Source: Aestuariispira insulae (lineage in GTDB: Bacteria > Pseudomonadota > Alphaproteobacteria > UBA8366 > Aestuariispiraceae). Taken from it: 64,000 nt of DNA. This document shows, piece by piece, positions 27,556-37,074 of the stretch (position 1 is its first letter; each line of letters starts with the position of its first letter). Below the pieces are notes generated by a model. It had not been told where the DNA came from and made no database searches. It saw only the letters and a list, made by a program, of their open reading frames with translations. The position numbers and the translations under genes were made by a program. Location of the stretch: the NCBI RefSeq assembly GCF_003385955.1, contig NZ_QRDW01000007.1, positions 124,001-188,000 of the forward strand. Reading direction: 5' to 3'.

Positions 27556-28962
27556 ATGAAATATGTCAGTACACGGGGCAAGGCACCGGAGTTGAATTTT
27601 GACGAGGTCCTGCTGACGGGACTGGCCCGCGATGGCGGCCTCTATGTTCCGGCTGCCTGGCCAAAGCTGACAGAAGATGACCTGCGCGAGATGCGGGGTC
27701 TCTCTTACGAGGAAATCGCTGCACGGGTGATGTATCCCTTTGTTGAGGGCTGCATCCCGGAAGATGATTTCGCCCATCTGGTGGCCGACGCCTATGCCGG
27801 TTTCGACCATGACGCAACCTGCCCCCTGAAACAGCTGGATTCCAATACCTGGGTCATGGAACTGTTTCATGGTCCGACCCTGGCCTTCAAGGATGTGGCG
27901 CTGCAACTGCTGGGCCGTTTGTTTGATTACGTGCTGAAAAAGCAGGGCAAGCGGGTCACCATCGCCGGGGCCACCTCCGGCGATACCGGCTCCGCCGCCA
28001 TTGAGGCCTGCCGGGACCGGGAAGCCATCGATATTTTCATCCTGCATCCGCATAACCGTACCTCCGAGGTGCAGCGCCGCCAGATGACATCCGTCCTGTC
28101 GATGAATGTCCATAACGTGGCGGTCGAGGGCACCTTTGACGACTGCCAGGATCTGGTGAAAGCCATGTTCAACGACCTTTCCTTCCGGGACGAGGTCAAT
28201 TTGTCTGCGGTCAATTCCATCAACTGGGCCCGGATCATGGCCCAGATCGTTTATTATGTTTATGCCGGTGTCAGCCTGGGTGCGCCGGAACGCGGCATCA
28301 CCGTTTCCGTGCCGACCGGAAATTTCGGGAATATTTTTGCCGCTTATGCCGCCCGTGAAATGGGCCTGCCGATCGATCAGTTCATCGTCGGCTCCAACAG
28401 CAATGACATCCTGACCCGTTTCTTAAGTGACAATGACATGTCCATGAAACAGGTTTCACCCAGCCTGTCGCCCAGCATGGATATTCAGGTTTCCTCCAAT
28501 TTCGAGCGATTGCTGTTTGATCTTCTGGACAGGGATGGCGAGGAGGTTGAAGAAACCATGCAGCAATTCCGCGCCAGCGGCAAAATGCCGATGGAGGAAG
28601 ACCGCTGGCGGCGCGCAGCCAAAGATTTCACCGGCCATTGCCTGGATGACAATGAAACCCTGGCGGCAATTGGCGCGATCCACGAGAGCAGCGGCGAACT
28701 GGTCGATCCCCATACGGCGGTCGGCATCATCGCCGGCTGGACCCAGCGCAAGGACCCGGCATCACCCTTGGTCTGCATGGCCACCGCCCATCCGGCCAAA
28801 TTTCCAGATGCGGTTGAAGAGGCCACCGGTATCCGACCGGCCCTGCCGAACAAGCTGGCCGACCTGTTCGACCGGGAAGAGCGGTTTGAGGTCCTGCCCA
28901 ATTCCGTGGATGCCATCCAGACCCGGATCCGCAAGTCCAACAGTGCCGGCAGCGCTGAATGA
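27556..28962 (+). CDS. thrC: Threonine synthase
   Basis: A 468-residue threonine synthase of the long bacterial/yeast-like type. It begins MKYVSTRGKAPELNFDEVLLTGLARDGGLYVP and holds the PLP lysine in GPTLAFKDVALQLLGRL, with ATSGDTGSAAIEACR as the substrate/phosphate loop and SVPTGNFGNIFAAYAA as the PLP phosphate loop. It converts O-phosphohomoserine to threonine. It overlaps the M16 peptidase gene by four bases (ATGA), an arrangement common in alphaproteobacteria. Confidence 0.96.
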   Translation: MKYVSTRGKAPELNFDEVLLTGLARDGGLYVPAAWPKLTEDDLREMRGLSYEEIAARVMYPFVEGCIPEDDFAHLVADAYAGFDHDATCPLKQLDSNTWVMELFHGPTLAFKDVALQLLGRLFDYVLKKQGKRVTIAGATSGDTGSAAIEACRDREAIDIFILHPHNRTSEVQRRQMTSVLSMNVHNVAVEGTFDDCQDLVKAMFNDLSFRDEVNLSAVNSINWARIMAQIVYYVYAGVSLGAPERGITVSVPTGNFGNIFAAYAAREMGLPIDQFIVGSNSNDILTRFLSDNDMSMKQVSPSLSPSMDIQVSSNFERLLFDLLDRDGEEVEETMQQFRASGKMPMEEDRWRRAAKDFTGHCLDDNETLAAIGAIHESSGELVDPHTAVGIIAGWTQRKDPASPLVCMATAHPAKFPDAVEEATGIRPALPNKLADLFDREERFEVLPNSVDAIQTRIRKSNSAGSAE

Positions 28963-30215
28963 CGCAAGTACGAACCAGCACCCTTTCCAACGGGCTGCGC
29001 GTTATCACCGACCGGATGGATTCGGTCGAATCCGTTTGTATCGGCGTCTGGGTCGGCACCGGCAGCCGCGCGGAGACCGCGCCCATCAATGGCACGGCGC
29101 ATTTTTTGGAACATATGGCTTTCAAGGGCACGACCCGGCGGTCCGCCCTTGATATCGCCATGGAAGTGGAGGCGGTCGGCGGCCATTTCAACGCCTATAC
29201 CAGTCGCGAAAACACCGCTTACTATATGAAAGTGTTGCGCGGTGATGTTGGCCTGGCAGTCGATATCCTGGGCGATATCCTGCAAAACCCCAGCTTCATA
29301 GAAGCGGAGTTTGAGCGGGAGCGTGGGGTCATTCTTCAGGAAATCGGACAATCCCTGGATACCCCCGACGACATCATCTTCGATTATTTCCAGGAAACCG
29401 CCTTTCCCGATCAAGCCATTGGCCGCCCTATTCTGGGGACAGCCCCGCTGATCCGGGATTTCCAGCGCCAAACCCTGATTGATTTCATGAAGGCACGTTA
29501 CCAGGCCCGCAATATGGTCCTGGTGGCCAGCGGCGCGGTCGACCATGACATGATCGTCGCCCAGGCCGAAGAGGCCTTTGCCAACCTGACCAATGACCCG
29601 GTGCCGGAAATTGACAAGGGCCGCTATCAGGGCGGTGATTTCCGTAAGGAACGGGATTGCGAACAGGTGCATCTGTTGCTGGGTTTTGATGGGGTCACCT
29701 ATGGCGGGCCGGATCATTTTGACGCCCATATGCTCTCCACCCTTTTGGGGGACGGCATGTCTTCGCGCCTGTTCCAGGAGGTGCGTGAGAAACGGGGCCT
29801 GGTTTATTCCATCTATTCCTTTTCCAGCGCCTTTTCCGATTGCGGCCTGTTCGGCATTTATGCAGGCACCGGTGAAGAAGAGGTTCGCGAACTGATTCCC
29901 GTGGTCTGTGATGTGCTCTCCAGCCTGCCGGAAGACCTCACGGAAGAAGAGATCAGCCGCGCCCGGGCGCAGCTGAAATCCAGCCTGCTGATGGGATTGG
30001 AATCAACCAGCGGCCGGGCCGATCAGTTGGGCACACAGATGCTATCCTACGGGCGCGCGCTCAGCATGGACGAGATCATCACCAAGATTGATGCCTGCAC
30101 CCGTGACAGCGTTGCCAGCCTGGCCGGCCGCCTGTTCAGGGGCACCCCCACCCTAGCCGCCACCGGGCCGCTCAGCCATTTGGAAAGCCATGACCAGCTA
30201 ACGGCGAGGCTTTAA
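28959..30215 (+). CDS. M16 zinc peptidase (mitochondrial-processing-peptidase-like)
   Basis: A 418-residue M16-family peptidase. The inverted zinc motif H48-F-L-E-H52 (GTAHFLEHMAFKGT) is intact, and ERGVILQEIGQSLDTPDD provides the downstream glutamate ligand. The C-terminal half is the inactive partner domain with DGMSSRLFQEVREKRGLVYSIYSF, typical of MPP-beta-like proteins. The cellular substrate in bacteria is not known. The gene is coupled to thrC by a four-base overlap and is followed one base later by an acetyltransferase gene. Confidence 0.93.
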   Translation: MTQVRTSTLSNGLRVITDRMDSVESVCIGVWVGTGSRAETAPINGTAHFLEHMAFKGTTRRSALDIAMEVEAVGGHFNAYTSRENTAYYMKVLRGDVGLAVDILGDILQNPSFIEAEFERERGVILQEIGQSLDTPDDIIFDYFQETAFPDQAIGRPILGTAPLIRDFQRQTLIDFMKARYQARNMVLVASGAVDHDMIVAQAEEAFANLTNDPVPEIDKGRYQGGDFRKERDCEQVHLLLGFDGVTYGGPDHFDAHMLSTLLGDGMSSRLFQEVREKRGLVYSIYSFSSAFSDCGLFGIYAGTGEEEVRELIPVVCDVLSSLPEDLTEEEISRARAQLKSSLLMGLESTSGRADQLGTQMLSYGRALSMDEIITKIDACTRDSVASLAGRLFRGTPTLAATGPLSHLESHDQLTARL

Positions 30216-30216
30216 C

Positions 30217-30819
30217 ATGCTGGGGCTGCTGTTTGGATCGCGAAACAACACGCGCCTAACCGGCCCCACCGTGCATATCCGCCCCCCGAAATCCCGTGAC
30301 TATGCCGCCTGGTCCGCCCTGCGCGAAGAAAGCCGCGATTTCCTAAAACCCTGGGAACCCACCTGGGCATCCGATGCCTTGAGTAAACGCGGCTTCAAAC
30401 GGCGCCTGGAACGGTTCAACCGCGAATGGGAAGACGGCACCGGCAGCCCGTTTTTCATCATCCGCAATGCGGATAGCCAATTGGTCGGTGGCATCACCGT
30501 TTCCAATATCCGCCGCGGGATCGTGCAAACCGCCAATATTGGCTATTGGACCGGTCTGCCCCATATCCGTAAGGGTTACATGGCGGAAGCCCTGCAGCTG
30601 ACCCTTGACTACTGCTTCCGCATCCAGGGTTTGCACCGGGTGGAGGCAGCCTGCCTCCTGCGCAACAGTGCCAGCCGCAGCCTCCTGGAATCAAACGGCT
30701 TTACCGAAGAAGGCCTGGCGCGCCAATATCTGTGTATCGACGGCCAATGGCAGGATCACGTAACCTATGCCATCCTGCGCACCGACCCGCGCCCGATGCC
30801 GGCTGTGAAAGAACCTTAA
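30217..30819 (+). CDS. rimJ: RimJ-like GNAT acetyltransferase
   Basis: A 200-residue protein with the RimJ-type pattern: VHIRPPKSRDYAAWSALREESRDFLKPWEPTW near the start, GGITVSNIRRGIVQTANIGYWTGLPHIRKGYMAEALQ as the acetyl-CoA loop, and RVEAACLLRNSASRSLLESNGFTEEGLARQYLCIDGQW. RimJ acetylates N-terminal residues of ribosomal protein S5 and others. The third gene of a thrC/M16/acetyltransferase operon, separated by a single base from the peptidase. Confidence 0.85.
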   Translation: MLGLLFGSRNNTRLTGPTVHIRPPKSRDYAAWSALREESRDFLKPWEPTWASDALSKRGFKRRLERFNREWEDGTGSPFFIIRNADSQLVGGITVSNIRRGIVQTANIGYWTGLPHIRKGYMAEALQLTLDYCFRIQGLHRVEAACLLRNSASRSLLESNGFTEEGLARQYLCIDGQWQDHVTYAILRTDPRPMPAVKEP

Positions 30820-30880
30820 GTCTTCAACCACACAAAAACCGATCCACCAAGGCCATGGCGGGGACGGCATGTTGCGATTC

Positions 30881-32137
30881 CTACTGCGGATAAACCGTCA
30901 TGTAGAATGCACCGGCATCTATGGCAAAAGGCGATCCATGCAAAGCGGTCAGGGCACCGGTGCTCTGGTTAATCGAATAGCCCGATACATTGTGGGATTG
31001 TGCGTTGCCGATATAGCCGTATTGGCCGGACGGGCTGATGGTGAAACGCGTGGCGAATGTCCCTCCGGTCCCGAAGGGCGAACCGGTGATTTCCGTCAGG
31101 GCACCGGTTTCCTGATTCACAGTGTAGCCGTGAATGACATTGGCCTGACTGTCCGGAACATAGAGAAATGATCCATCCCGGCTCATCGTGAGATAGGTGG
31201 GGTCATAGCCAAAAGTTACCGATCCGGGATCAACTGTAGACAGACTGCCGGTCGTGCCATCCACCTTGAATATCATCGGCACGGATTTATTAAAAAAATT
31301 AATGGCATAAGCAAAATTACCGGACGGCGACAAGACCATTCCGGAGGCGGCCACCGCATACCGGCCGTCTTTGACCTCGCTGACTTCGCCGTTGGCTTGA
31401 TCGATGGAAAAGACATAGCCCTTTTTCTCGTACCCGGCCTGAATATAGAGATTATCGCCGGCCGCATCCATGACCAGGTTGTTCCCTGCCTCAAGTGCCA
31501 TCGGCATGCCATTAATGGCCGTCAGGCCCCCGGTTCCGGCATTCAGGCTATATCCATAGAGATGACTGTTCGCCAATACATAGACATATTTCCCGGTAGG
31601 ATGGATCTTTGGGGAAAAAGGCGGTCCTCCCAAGGCATATGGGGAGCCGCTGGCCTGGCTCAGGACGCCATTGCTGCCAATAGTGAAAACTGCCAGGGAC
31701 TGAGTGATATTATTCGTTGCGATAGCGGTGGTGCCGTCCGGCGAAAATTGCAGCTTGCTGGGACCCCGGCCACCGGAATCGGAATTGGCCAGGATTGCCA
31801 GCTGCCCTGTGCTCACATCAAAGCTATAGGTTGTAATGTTGTTATCGTCATAATTTGCAGTATAGGCATAATCGGCCTTAGGGCCGATCACCAGGAGCCT
31901 CGCACCGTCACTGGAGGCAAAAGGGGTGCCAGGCACCGCAGTGAACGCGCCGGTCGTTTCATCAATGCTGTAGCCGTATATCTTGCTATAGTGTGGCTGA
32001 GGCCCATTGTCCCTGCTTGGAGCCAGGTCCGGGTTCGTCATAAAGATAAAGTTGCCATTAGACAGGGCGGGTGCCGACAGACCTGACAGGGCGACCATGA
32101 CTGCTGTTGCCATGCCGGACAAACGGATCAATTTCAT
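30881..32137 (-). CDS. Exported beta-propeller protein (lactonase/YncE-like)
   Basis: A 418-residue protein with a signal peptide (MKLIRLSGMATAVMVALSGLSAPALS). The mature part consists of about seven similar blades built on GYSIDETTGAFTAVPGTPFASSDGARLL-like units, each with G-x-L-T-x-I-x-G-S-P-F and an S-P-x-G/YVYV strand. This is the pattern of the 6-phosphogluconolactonase-like seven-bladed propeller family. Being exported and repeat-regular, it is more likely a binding or surface protein than a true lactonase. It stands alone, converging on the rimJ operon. Confidence 0.78.
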   Translation of the reverse strand: MKLIRLSGMATAVMVALSGLSAPALSNGNFIFMTNPDLAPSRDNGPQPHYSKIYGYSIDETTGAFTAVPGTPFASSDGARLLVIGPKADYAYTANYDDNNITTYSFDVSTGQLAILANSDSGGRGPSKLQFSPDGTTAIATNNITQSLAVFTIGSNGVLSQASGSPYALGGPPFSPKIHPTGKYVYVLANSHLYGYSLNAGTGGLTAINGMPMALEAGNNLVMDAAGDNLYIQAGYEKKGYVFSIDQANGEVSEVKDGRYAVAASGMVLSPSGNFAYAINFFNKSVPMIFKVDGTTGSLSTVDPGSVTFGYDPTYLTMSRDGSFLYVPDSQANVIHGYTVNQETGALTEITGSPFGTGGTFATRFTISPSGQYGYIGNAQSHNVSGYSINQSTGALTALHGSPFAIDAGAFYMTVYPQ

Positions 32138-32515
32138 TAAATTTCCCCCATTTGATTATTACGAAACAGTAATATCTCCCATAAGAAGCAATATATGATT
32201 GTTTAACCTGTTAAAATTGTAAATGAAATTCCATCAAAACGGGATTTACCAAGCACAATACCTCTTTAAGATATCCCTGCAATAGAATGGCTGGGCCTGC
32301 GAGAACTGCTTGGCCTTCATCTCTTTGGAGCTCGTTTGGATGATGCCTCCACAACCAATTGAAGCCAAACCGCTTTGACCAAAAGCCTGCTGCGGGGCAG
32401 TATCTGTTTTATTAACGACCAGTAGCAGGATAGAGAGGTTCACGCGATCCTGTGCGTTTAACCGCAAACGGTGGCGGCGGGAGGGCTCTCTGATAATCTC
32501 GTGCGAGGGGAATCT
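32138..32515. other. Intergenic region, 378 bases, no gene seen
   Basis: This AT-rich stretch separates the divergent propeller gene and the MptE-like gene and must hold both promoters. An open frame of 73 codons on the minus strand starts with TTG, has no ribosome binding site and no recognisable sequence, so I do not call it. I see no terminator or clear repeat. Confidence 0.5.
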
Positions 32516-34441
32516 ATGTTAGATGACAATCTCAGTCTGCTGAATCAGCAGGGCCAATCCGATCTAGCGGAGCGCATCAAAAACCAGGGTGATGACCGGT
32601 CCCGCCTGGAAGGCAGCCTGGATCAGGGGCCGGTCAATCTGTTTGACGACAAGGGCAATCCCTATTATGGCGATGACGCCTTGCGCCTGGCCGACGCTCA
32701 GGTCGAGGGATATCTGAAACAGCCACAGCGCTATTTCGCCGAACCGCCGCGCCATGGCGGCGACAGCACCGGCCTGTATCATGATCAGCTGATCAGGGAG
32801 TTGCTGCAGCAATTTTCCAAAACCGAGATTAATGCCAACCCCGATGCAACCGGTGGCTATCTGGTGCTGTTCGGGCTGGGGCTTGGCCTGCAGATCCCCT
32901 TGCTGCTTGAACGCCTGCCGGTACGCAACCTGATCATCATTGAGCCGAACCTGTCTTTCATCCGCCATGCGCTTGCCCTGCAAAGCTGGGGCAAGATCTA
33001 TCAGGATATTGAAGACCGGGGCGGGGAGGTTTCCTGGATCGTTGACAACGAACCGACCCGGGCGGCATATGCCCTGCTGCATGGCCTGCGCAGCCGCGAT
33101 TATCCGCTGGTCGACGGCAGTTATCTGTTTCCGCATTATCAGTCGCCCTATTTCGATGAGCTGGTTTCCTGCTTTCGCGAAATTCAGGTGAACCTGCGGG
33201 CCTCCATGGGTTTCTTCGAAGATGAATGCCTGATGCTGAAAAATGCCTGGCAGAATTACCTAGGCTATGCAGCGGGTTATTTAGGTGCTGATGCACATAT
33301 AAGGAAAACTCTGCCGGCCTTCATCGTCGGCAGCGGCCCCTCCTTTGACGAAGCCCTGCCCTGTCTGCGCGAAAACCGTGAGCGCGCGGTCTATTTTTCG
33401 GTCGGGACCGGGATCTCCAGCCTGGTCAAACATGGCATCCAGCCCGATTTCCATTGTGAGGTGGAAAATACCGCCCTGACGGTCGAGGCCCTTGAAAAAG
33501 CCAGTCCCGGCGGCTTCCCGGAAACCGTGCTGATCGCGGCCAACACCGTGCCACCGGAAACCGCAGCAATGTTCAAATCAGTGATTTTTGTGCATCGAGA
33601 TTCCGTGGTGCCCACCAGACTTCTCACCGCCGACGATGCCTGTGTGCCGCTGGCGGTGCCGACCGTTGCCAACATGGCCTGCCGGGCGGCCATGGAATTC
33701 GGCTTTCCTGAAATCATTTTGTTCGGGGTGGATTTCGGCTCCCGTCAGCCGGACAATCATCATTCAAGCGCGTCGGTCTATGAGACCGAAGGCAGTGATT
33801 TCTTCAGATCCGGTGCTGGAATGGCCGCTCTGACGATCCCGGTGGACGGCAACCGCGGCGGAACCGTTTACACCAACCGCAGTTTCCTGAATGCCAGGAT
33901 CTATCTGGAGCAACTGATCGCCAGCAGCAGCGGGTTCAAAATCTACAATGCCGGTAACGGCTTGCGGATCGAAGGCACTTTGCCCGCCCTGCCGGACCAG
34001 GTCCAGCTCAACAATCCGCCCGAGGCACGCACGGCCCAGCTGGCCGGTATTCTGGATCACATCGTAACCGTGCCGGCAGGCACGCTTTGCGATACCGAGC
34101 GGCTTTCCGAATTTTCACAGACTGTGGCCCGGCATTTCCAAAATATGATCGAAGCCCTTGATGCCAGCCCGTCCCCGGATGTGGCGGCCCTCTACGACCA
34201 ACTGCGCCCATTACTTCAGCAGGGCCAAGGCGATATCGCCCACGGGGTGGAGGCGGCCAGCCGTGCGCTGGCATCGGGTAGCCTCATGATGATGGTCCAG
34301 ACCGCCTGGTTCCTGGTCAGGCGTATGGATGAATCAGACCAACAGCCTTTCTGGGACCGGTTCCGGGAAGAGATGAGAGATCAATTGGCGGCCATGCAGA
34401 CAGCAACCGACCGGTTACTGGCTTCCCTTTCATCAGACTGA
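32516..34441 (+). CDS. DUF115 (MptE-like) motility-associated glycosyltransferase-type protein
   Basis: A 641-residue protein. The middle carries the MptE-like/DUF115 signature: PAFIVGSGPSFDEALPCLRENRERAVYFSVGTGISSLVKHGIQPDF and later IILFGVDFGS. Bacterial members of this size include Maf proteins, which glycosylate flagellin with sialic-acid-like sugars. The N-terminal part (GYLVLFGLGLGLQIPLLLERLPVRNLIIIEPN) is the second conserved block of Maf-type proteins. No flagellin or nonulosonate gene is nearby, so the flagellar role is inference. The ATG at 32516 follows GAGGGG. Confidence 0.78.
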   Translation: MLDDNLSLLNQQGQSDLAERIKNQGDDRSRLEGSLDQGPVNLFDDKGNPYYGDDALRLADAQVEGYLKQPQRYFAEPPRHGGDSTGLYHDQLIRELLQQFSKTEINANPDATGGYLVLFGLGLGLQIPLLLERLPVRNLIIIEPNLSFIRHALALQSWGKIYQDIEDRGGEVSWIVDNEPTRAAYALLHGLRSRDYPLVDGSYLFPHYQSPYFDELVSCFREIQVNLRASMGFFEDECLMLKNAWQNYLGYAAGYLGADAHIRKTLPAFIVGSGPSFDEALPCLRENRERAVYFSVGTGISSLVKHGIQPDFHCEVENTALTVEALEKASPGGFPETVLIAANTVPPETAAMFKSVIFVHRDSVVPTRLLTADDACVPLAVPTVANMACRAAMEFGFPEIILFGVDFGSRQPDNHHSSASVYETEGSDFFRSGAGMAALTIPVDGNRGGTVYTNRSFLNARIYLEQLIASSSGFKIYNAGNGLRIEGTLPALPDQVQLNNPPEARTAQLAGILDHIVTVPAGTLCDTERLSEFSQTVARHFQNMIEALDASPSPDVAALYDQLRPLLQQGQGDIAHGVEAASRALASGSLMMMVQTAWFLVRRMDESDQQPFWDRFREEMRDQLAAMQTATDRLLASLSSD

Positions 34442-34447
34442 GACTAT

Positions 34448-34472
34448 GATCCCCGGCATTGTGCCGGGGATC
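34448..34472. terminator. Bidirectional hairpin between converging genes
   Basis: GATCCCCGGCA and TGCCGGGGATC are perfect eleven-base complements around TTG. It separates the DUF115 gene from the converging reductase gene. T-runs are poor on both sides. Confidence 0.6.
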
Positions 34473-34480
34473 TTCCATTG

Positions 34481-35569
34481 TCAAAATTCCACTTCGACCG
34501 GTCCCAGCGGGTTTGAACAGCAGGCCAGGATATAGCCCGCCTCGATATCGGCGTCATTGATGCCGCCATTGTGGACCATGTGCACATCCCCGCTGACCTT
34601 CTTAACCTTGCAAGTGCCGCAAACCCCGAACTGGCAGGCATTGGGGATATGAAGACCCGCTTCCTTGGCGGCGGCCAGAATGGTTTCGGATTCCTGGATC
34701 TTCACTTCCTTGTCGGATTTGATAAAGCTAACCGTCGCTTTATTGCTTTCATCGATGATCACATCATCATGTTCGGGGGCTTCCTCTTCCGAGGCCACCG
34801 GCGCGGAGAAGCTTTCTTCATGATAGCGATCCATATCATAGCCGGCGCTGTTCAGAATATCGCGTACCGCCTGCATATAGGGTTCCGGACCACAGCAGAA
34901 AATCTCGCGCTCCATATAATCCGGACAGATCAGTTCCAGCATCAATTGGTTCAAGCGGCCGGTATAGCCGGTCCAGGCACCATATTCGTCCGGACGTTCA
35001 CAGATATAGGAAAGCTTGAAATCCGAAACTCGCGCGCTCATTCCCTCCAGTTCGCGTTTGAACAGAAGGTCGCTGGGGGTTTGGCAGGATTGAATGAAAG
35101 AAACATCCGTATGCATACCATAATCGAACAGCCACCGGGTCATGGACATCAGGGGTGTGATGCCAACCCCGCCCGCCAGGAACAGATATTTATCCGCCAA
35201 GTGGTTATGCAGAGTAAAGATGCCGGCAGGCCCATAGGCCTTCACCTCCATCCCCTCTTTCATATTCTCGTGCAGCCATTTTGAGACATAGCCGTCTTTC
35301 GTCGCCTTTACGGTAATCGTGATGGAAAGCGGCCGGGACGGGCTGGAGGAAATGGTGTAGGTGCCATGCACGACCTTGCCGTCAATCTCCAGCTCCAGAG
35401 TGATGAACTGCCCCGGCAGATAGAGGAACCAGGCCTGGTCCGTGGTCTGGAAACAGAAGGTTTTCACATCATGGGAATCCTGCAGCACCATAGAGCAGAT
35501 CAGTTTCTGGTTATGGCTGTCCCAAGGTTTGCTCTGATTGAGGGCGGAGATGGTTTTTACAACGGACAT
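34481..35569 (-). CDS. gbcB: GbcB-like FAD/2Fe-2S reductase
   Basis: A 362-residue reductase of the ferredoxin-NADP reductase type with a C-terminal plant-type ferredoxin. Order: FAD-binding domain (about 20-125, with GTYTISSSPSRP), NAD-binding domain (about 130-250, with LFLAGGVGITPLMSMTRW and EIFCCGPEPYM), linker, then 2Fe-2S domain with C-QFGV-C-GT-C and a final cysteine in ILACC. It delivers electrons from NADH to the Rieske oxygenase encoded upstream. The pairing matches glycine betaine monooxygenase GbcAB. A strong hairpin lies between the two genes, so its level may differ from that of the oxygenase. Confidence 0.8.
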   Translation of the reverse strand: MSVVKTISALNQSKPWDSHNQKLICSMVLQDSHDVKTFCFQTTDQAWFLYLPGQFITLELEIDGKVVHGTYTISSSPSRPLSITITVKATKDGYVSKWLHENMKEGMEVKAYGPAGIFTLHNHLADKYLFLAGGVGITPLMSMTRWLFDYGMHTDVSFIQSCQTPSDLLFKRELEGMSARVSDFKLSYICERPDEYGAWTGYTGRLNQLMLELICPDYMEREIFCCGPEPYMQAVRDILNSAGYDMDRYHEESFSAPVASEEEAPEHDDVIIDESNKATVSFIKSDKEVKIQESETILAAAKEAGLHIPNACQFGVCGTCKVKKVSGDVHMVHNGGINDADIEAGYILACCSNPLGPVEVEF

Positions 35570-35597
35570 GGTGTTTCTCTTTTATCTTTTCGGAAGG

Positions 35598-35632
35598 CAA
35601 AAGGCGGGAATGTGCAGTCACACATTCCCGCC
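35598..35632 (-). terminator. Hairpin with T-run between gbcA-like and gbcB-like genes
   Basis: On the minus strand GGCGGGAATGTG and CACATTCCCGCC form a perfect twelve-pair stem with a six-base loop, followed by TTTTG. It can act as a terminator or a partial (polar) attenuator between the oxygenase stop and the reductase start. Confidence 0.75.
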
Positions 35633-35640
35633 TGAGACCA

Positions 35641-36885
35641 TTAGGCTGACAATAGTTTCATATCAGGCTGATCTTCCAGGATCCGGGCTTCCATCTCTGC
35701 GCAATACCAGTCGATGAAATTCTGCACACCAAATTCGATCGTGTCGGAATAGGGCCCCGGCTCATAGGCCATGGAATTGATGCCCTTCTGGTTGTTTTCC
35801 GCCAACTCCCGGTCCTGCTCATTGGTGGCTTTCCAGACCGTGGTCAGTTTATCCAGGTCATAATCAACGCCTTCCACTGCATCTTTGTGAACCAGCCATT
35901 TGGTGGTGACCATGGTTTTCTGCGGTCCCAGAGGCAGCACCCGGAAGGCCAGCACATGATCGGATTGCAGATGGTTCCAGGTATTGGGCAGATGCAGCAT
36001 GCGCACCGACCCAAGGCCACGGTCGGTCAGATTCCCCAGCATCTTTTCGCAGGCCGGGGTACCGTCGATGGTCATGCTGTCGGCTTCGTTGATGAAGGGC
36101 AGGCGCACGGCGCGATATTGCAGATTGGCCGGGGTCGGTTCATGAGGCAGCCCCTGGGCGGACCATTCCCTGGCCTTGCGCTCCATCAGATCCTTGTATT
36201 TGGGGTCAATACGCGGATCATCGGAATTATCAAATTCCGCCAGGGTATTCAGCAGCTCGGGATGGGACCCGGCGCAGTGATAACATTCCCGGTTATTCTC
36301 AATCACCAGCTTCCAGTTGGCATCTTCGATCAGGGTCTGTTCAAAAGCGACCTTGCTATTGTCGATATCATGGGGCGCCAGATAGGGTTCCACTTCTTTG
36401 CGGAATTGATCAAAGGCTGGTGGGTTCTTTGCCAGGCTGATGAAGATATAGCCACCGCATACCTCCAGATGAACCTTTTTGAGCTTGTAATCCGTGGTCT
36501 TGAATTCGGGGCCCATATTGCCCGCAAAGATCAGGCTGCCATCCTGATTGTAGGTCCATTGATGATAGGGGCAGACCAATTTCGGCGCATTGCCTTTATC
36601 CTTCAGGCAGATTTTCGATCCGCGATGGCGGCAGGTATTGAAAACACCATGGATCGAGCCATCCGGGTCGCGGGTCACGATGATCGGGTTATTGCCGATG
36701 TCAACGGTGAAGAAATCCCCGCTGTTGGGGATGTCACAGGTCAGGCCGACATAGATCCAGCCTTTTTCCCAGATATGCTTCATATCCAGATCAAAGAATG
36801 CCTGGGCATTATAAAATGGCTGTTCCAGTGAGAAGTTGGCCTTGCGCCGCAACAGCATGGCCAGCATCCGGTTTTGCGTATCCAT
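35641..36885 (-). CDS. gbcA: Rieske non-haem iron oxygenase alpha subunit, GbcA-like
   Basis: A 414-residue ring-hydroxylating-type oxygenase. Rieske ligands are C-R-H (CRHRGSKICL) and C-P-Y-H (LVCPYHQW). The mononuclear iron site lies in ENNRECYHCAGSHPELL, a block typical of the GbcA/stachydrine/carnitine-type N-demethylases rather than aromatic dioxygenases. SLEQPFYNAQAFFDLDMKHIWEKGWIYVGLTCDIP also fits GbcA. Probable reaction: O2-dependent demethylation of glycine betaine to dimethylglycine; a related quaternary amine is possible. The ATG at 36885 is chosen where homology begins (an ATG at 36918 is possible). A cobalamin riboswitch lies about 190 bases upstream on the same strand. Confidence 0.82.
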   Translation of the reverse strand: MDTQNRMLAMLLRRKANFSLEQPFYNAQAFFDLDMKHIWEKGWIYVGLTCDIPNSGDFFTVDIGNNPIIVTRDPDGSIHGVFNTCRHRGSKICLKDKGNAPKLVCPYHQWTYNQDGSLIFAGNMGPEFKTTDYKLKKVHLEVCGGYIFISLAKNPPAFDQFRKEVEPYLAPHDIDNSKVAFEQTLIEDANWKLVIENNRECYHCAGSHPELLNTLAEFDNSDDPRIDPKYKDLMERKAREWSAQGLPHEPTPANLQYRAVRLPFINEADSMTIDGTPACEKMLGNLTDRGLGSVRMLHLPNTWNHLQSDHVLAFRVLPLGPQKTMVTTKWLVHKDAVEGVDYDLDKLTTVWKATNEQDRELAENNQKGINSMAYEPGPYSDTIEFGVQNFIDWYCAEMEARILEDQPDMKLLSA

Positions 36886-37074
36886 AACAAAATCCACTTC
36901 TTGTCGTTTCCGCCAAGGCATGATCCCGGACGGCTTTCGGATGTTATGAATCACGTGGTTGAGGATAAGGCGGCGGGACCATTCTCACCCGCGGATCCTG
37001 AAAGCGGGCAAGCCTGAAAGGCGCATTGGTCACGCACGTCTCGTCAATCGCCCACCGCGATCCGTCGAGTTAAC

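Noticed and set aside
28485-29729. Long minus-strand open frame over thrC/M16 peptidase
   Set aside because: Shadow of two well-supported genes.
32246-32467. 73-codon minus-strand frame
   Set aside because: TTG start, no ribosome binding site and no family signal.
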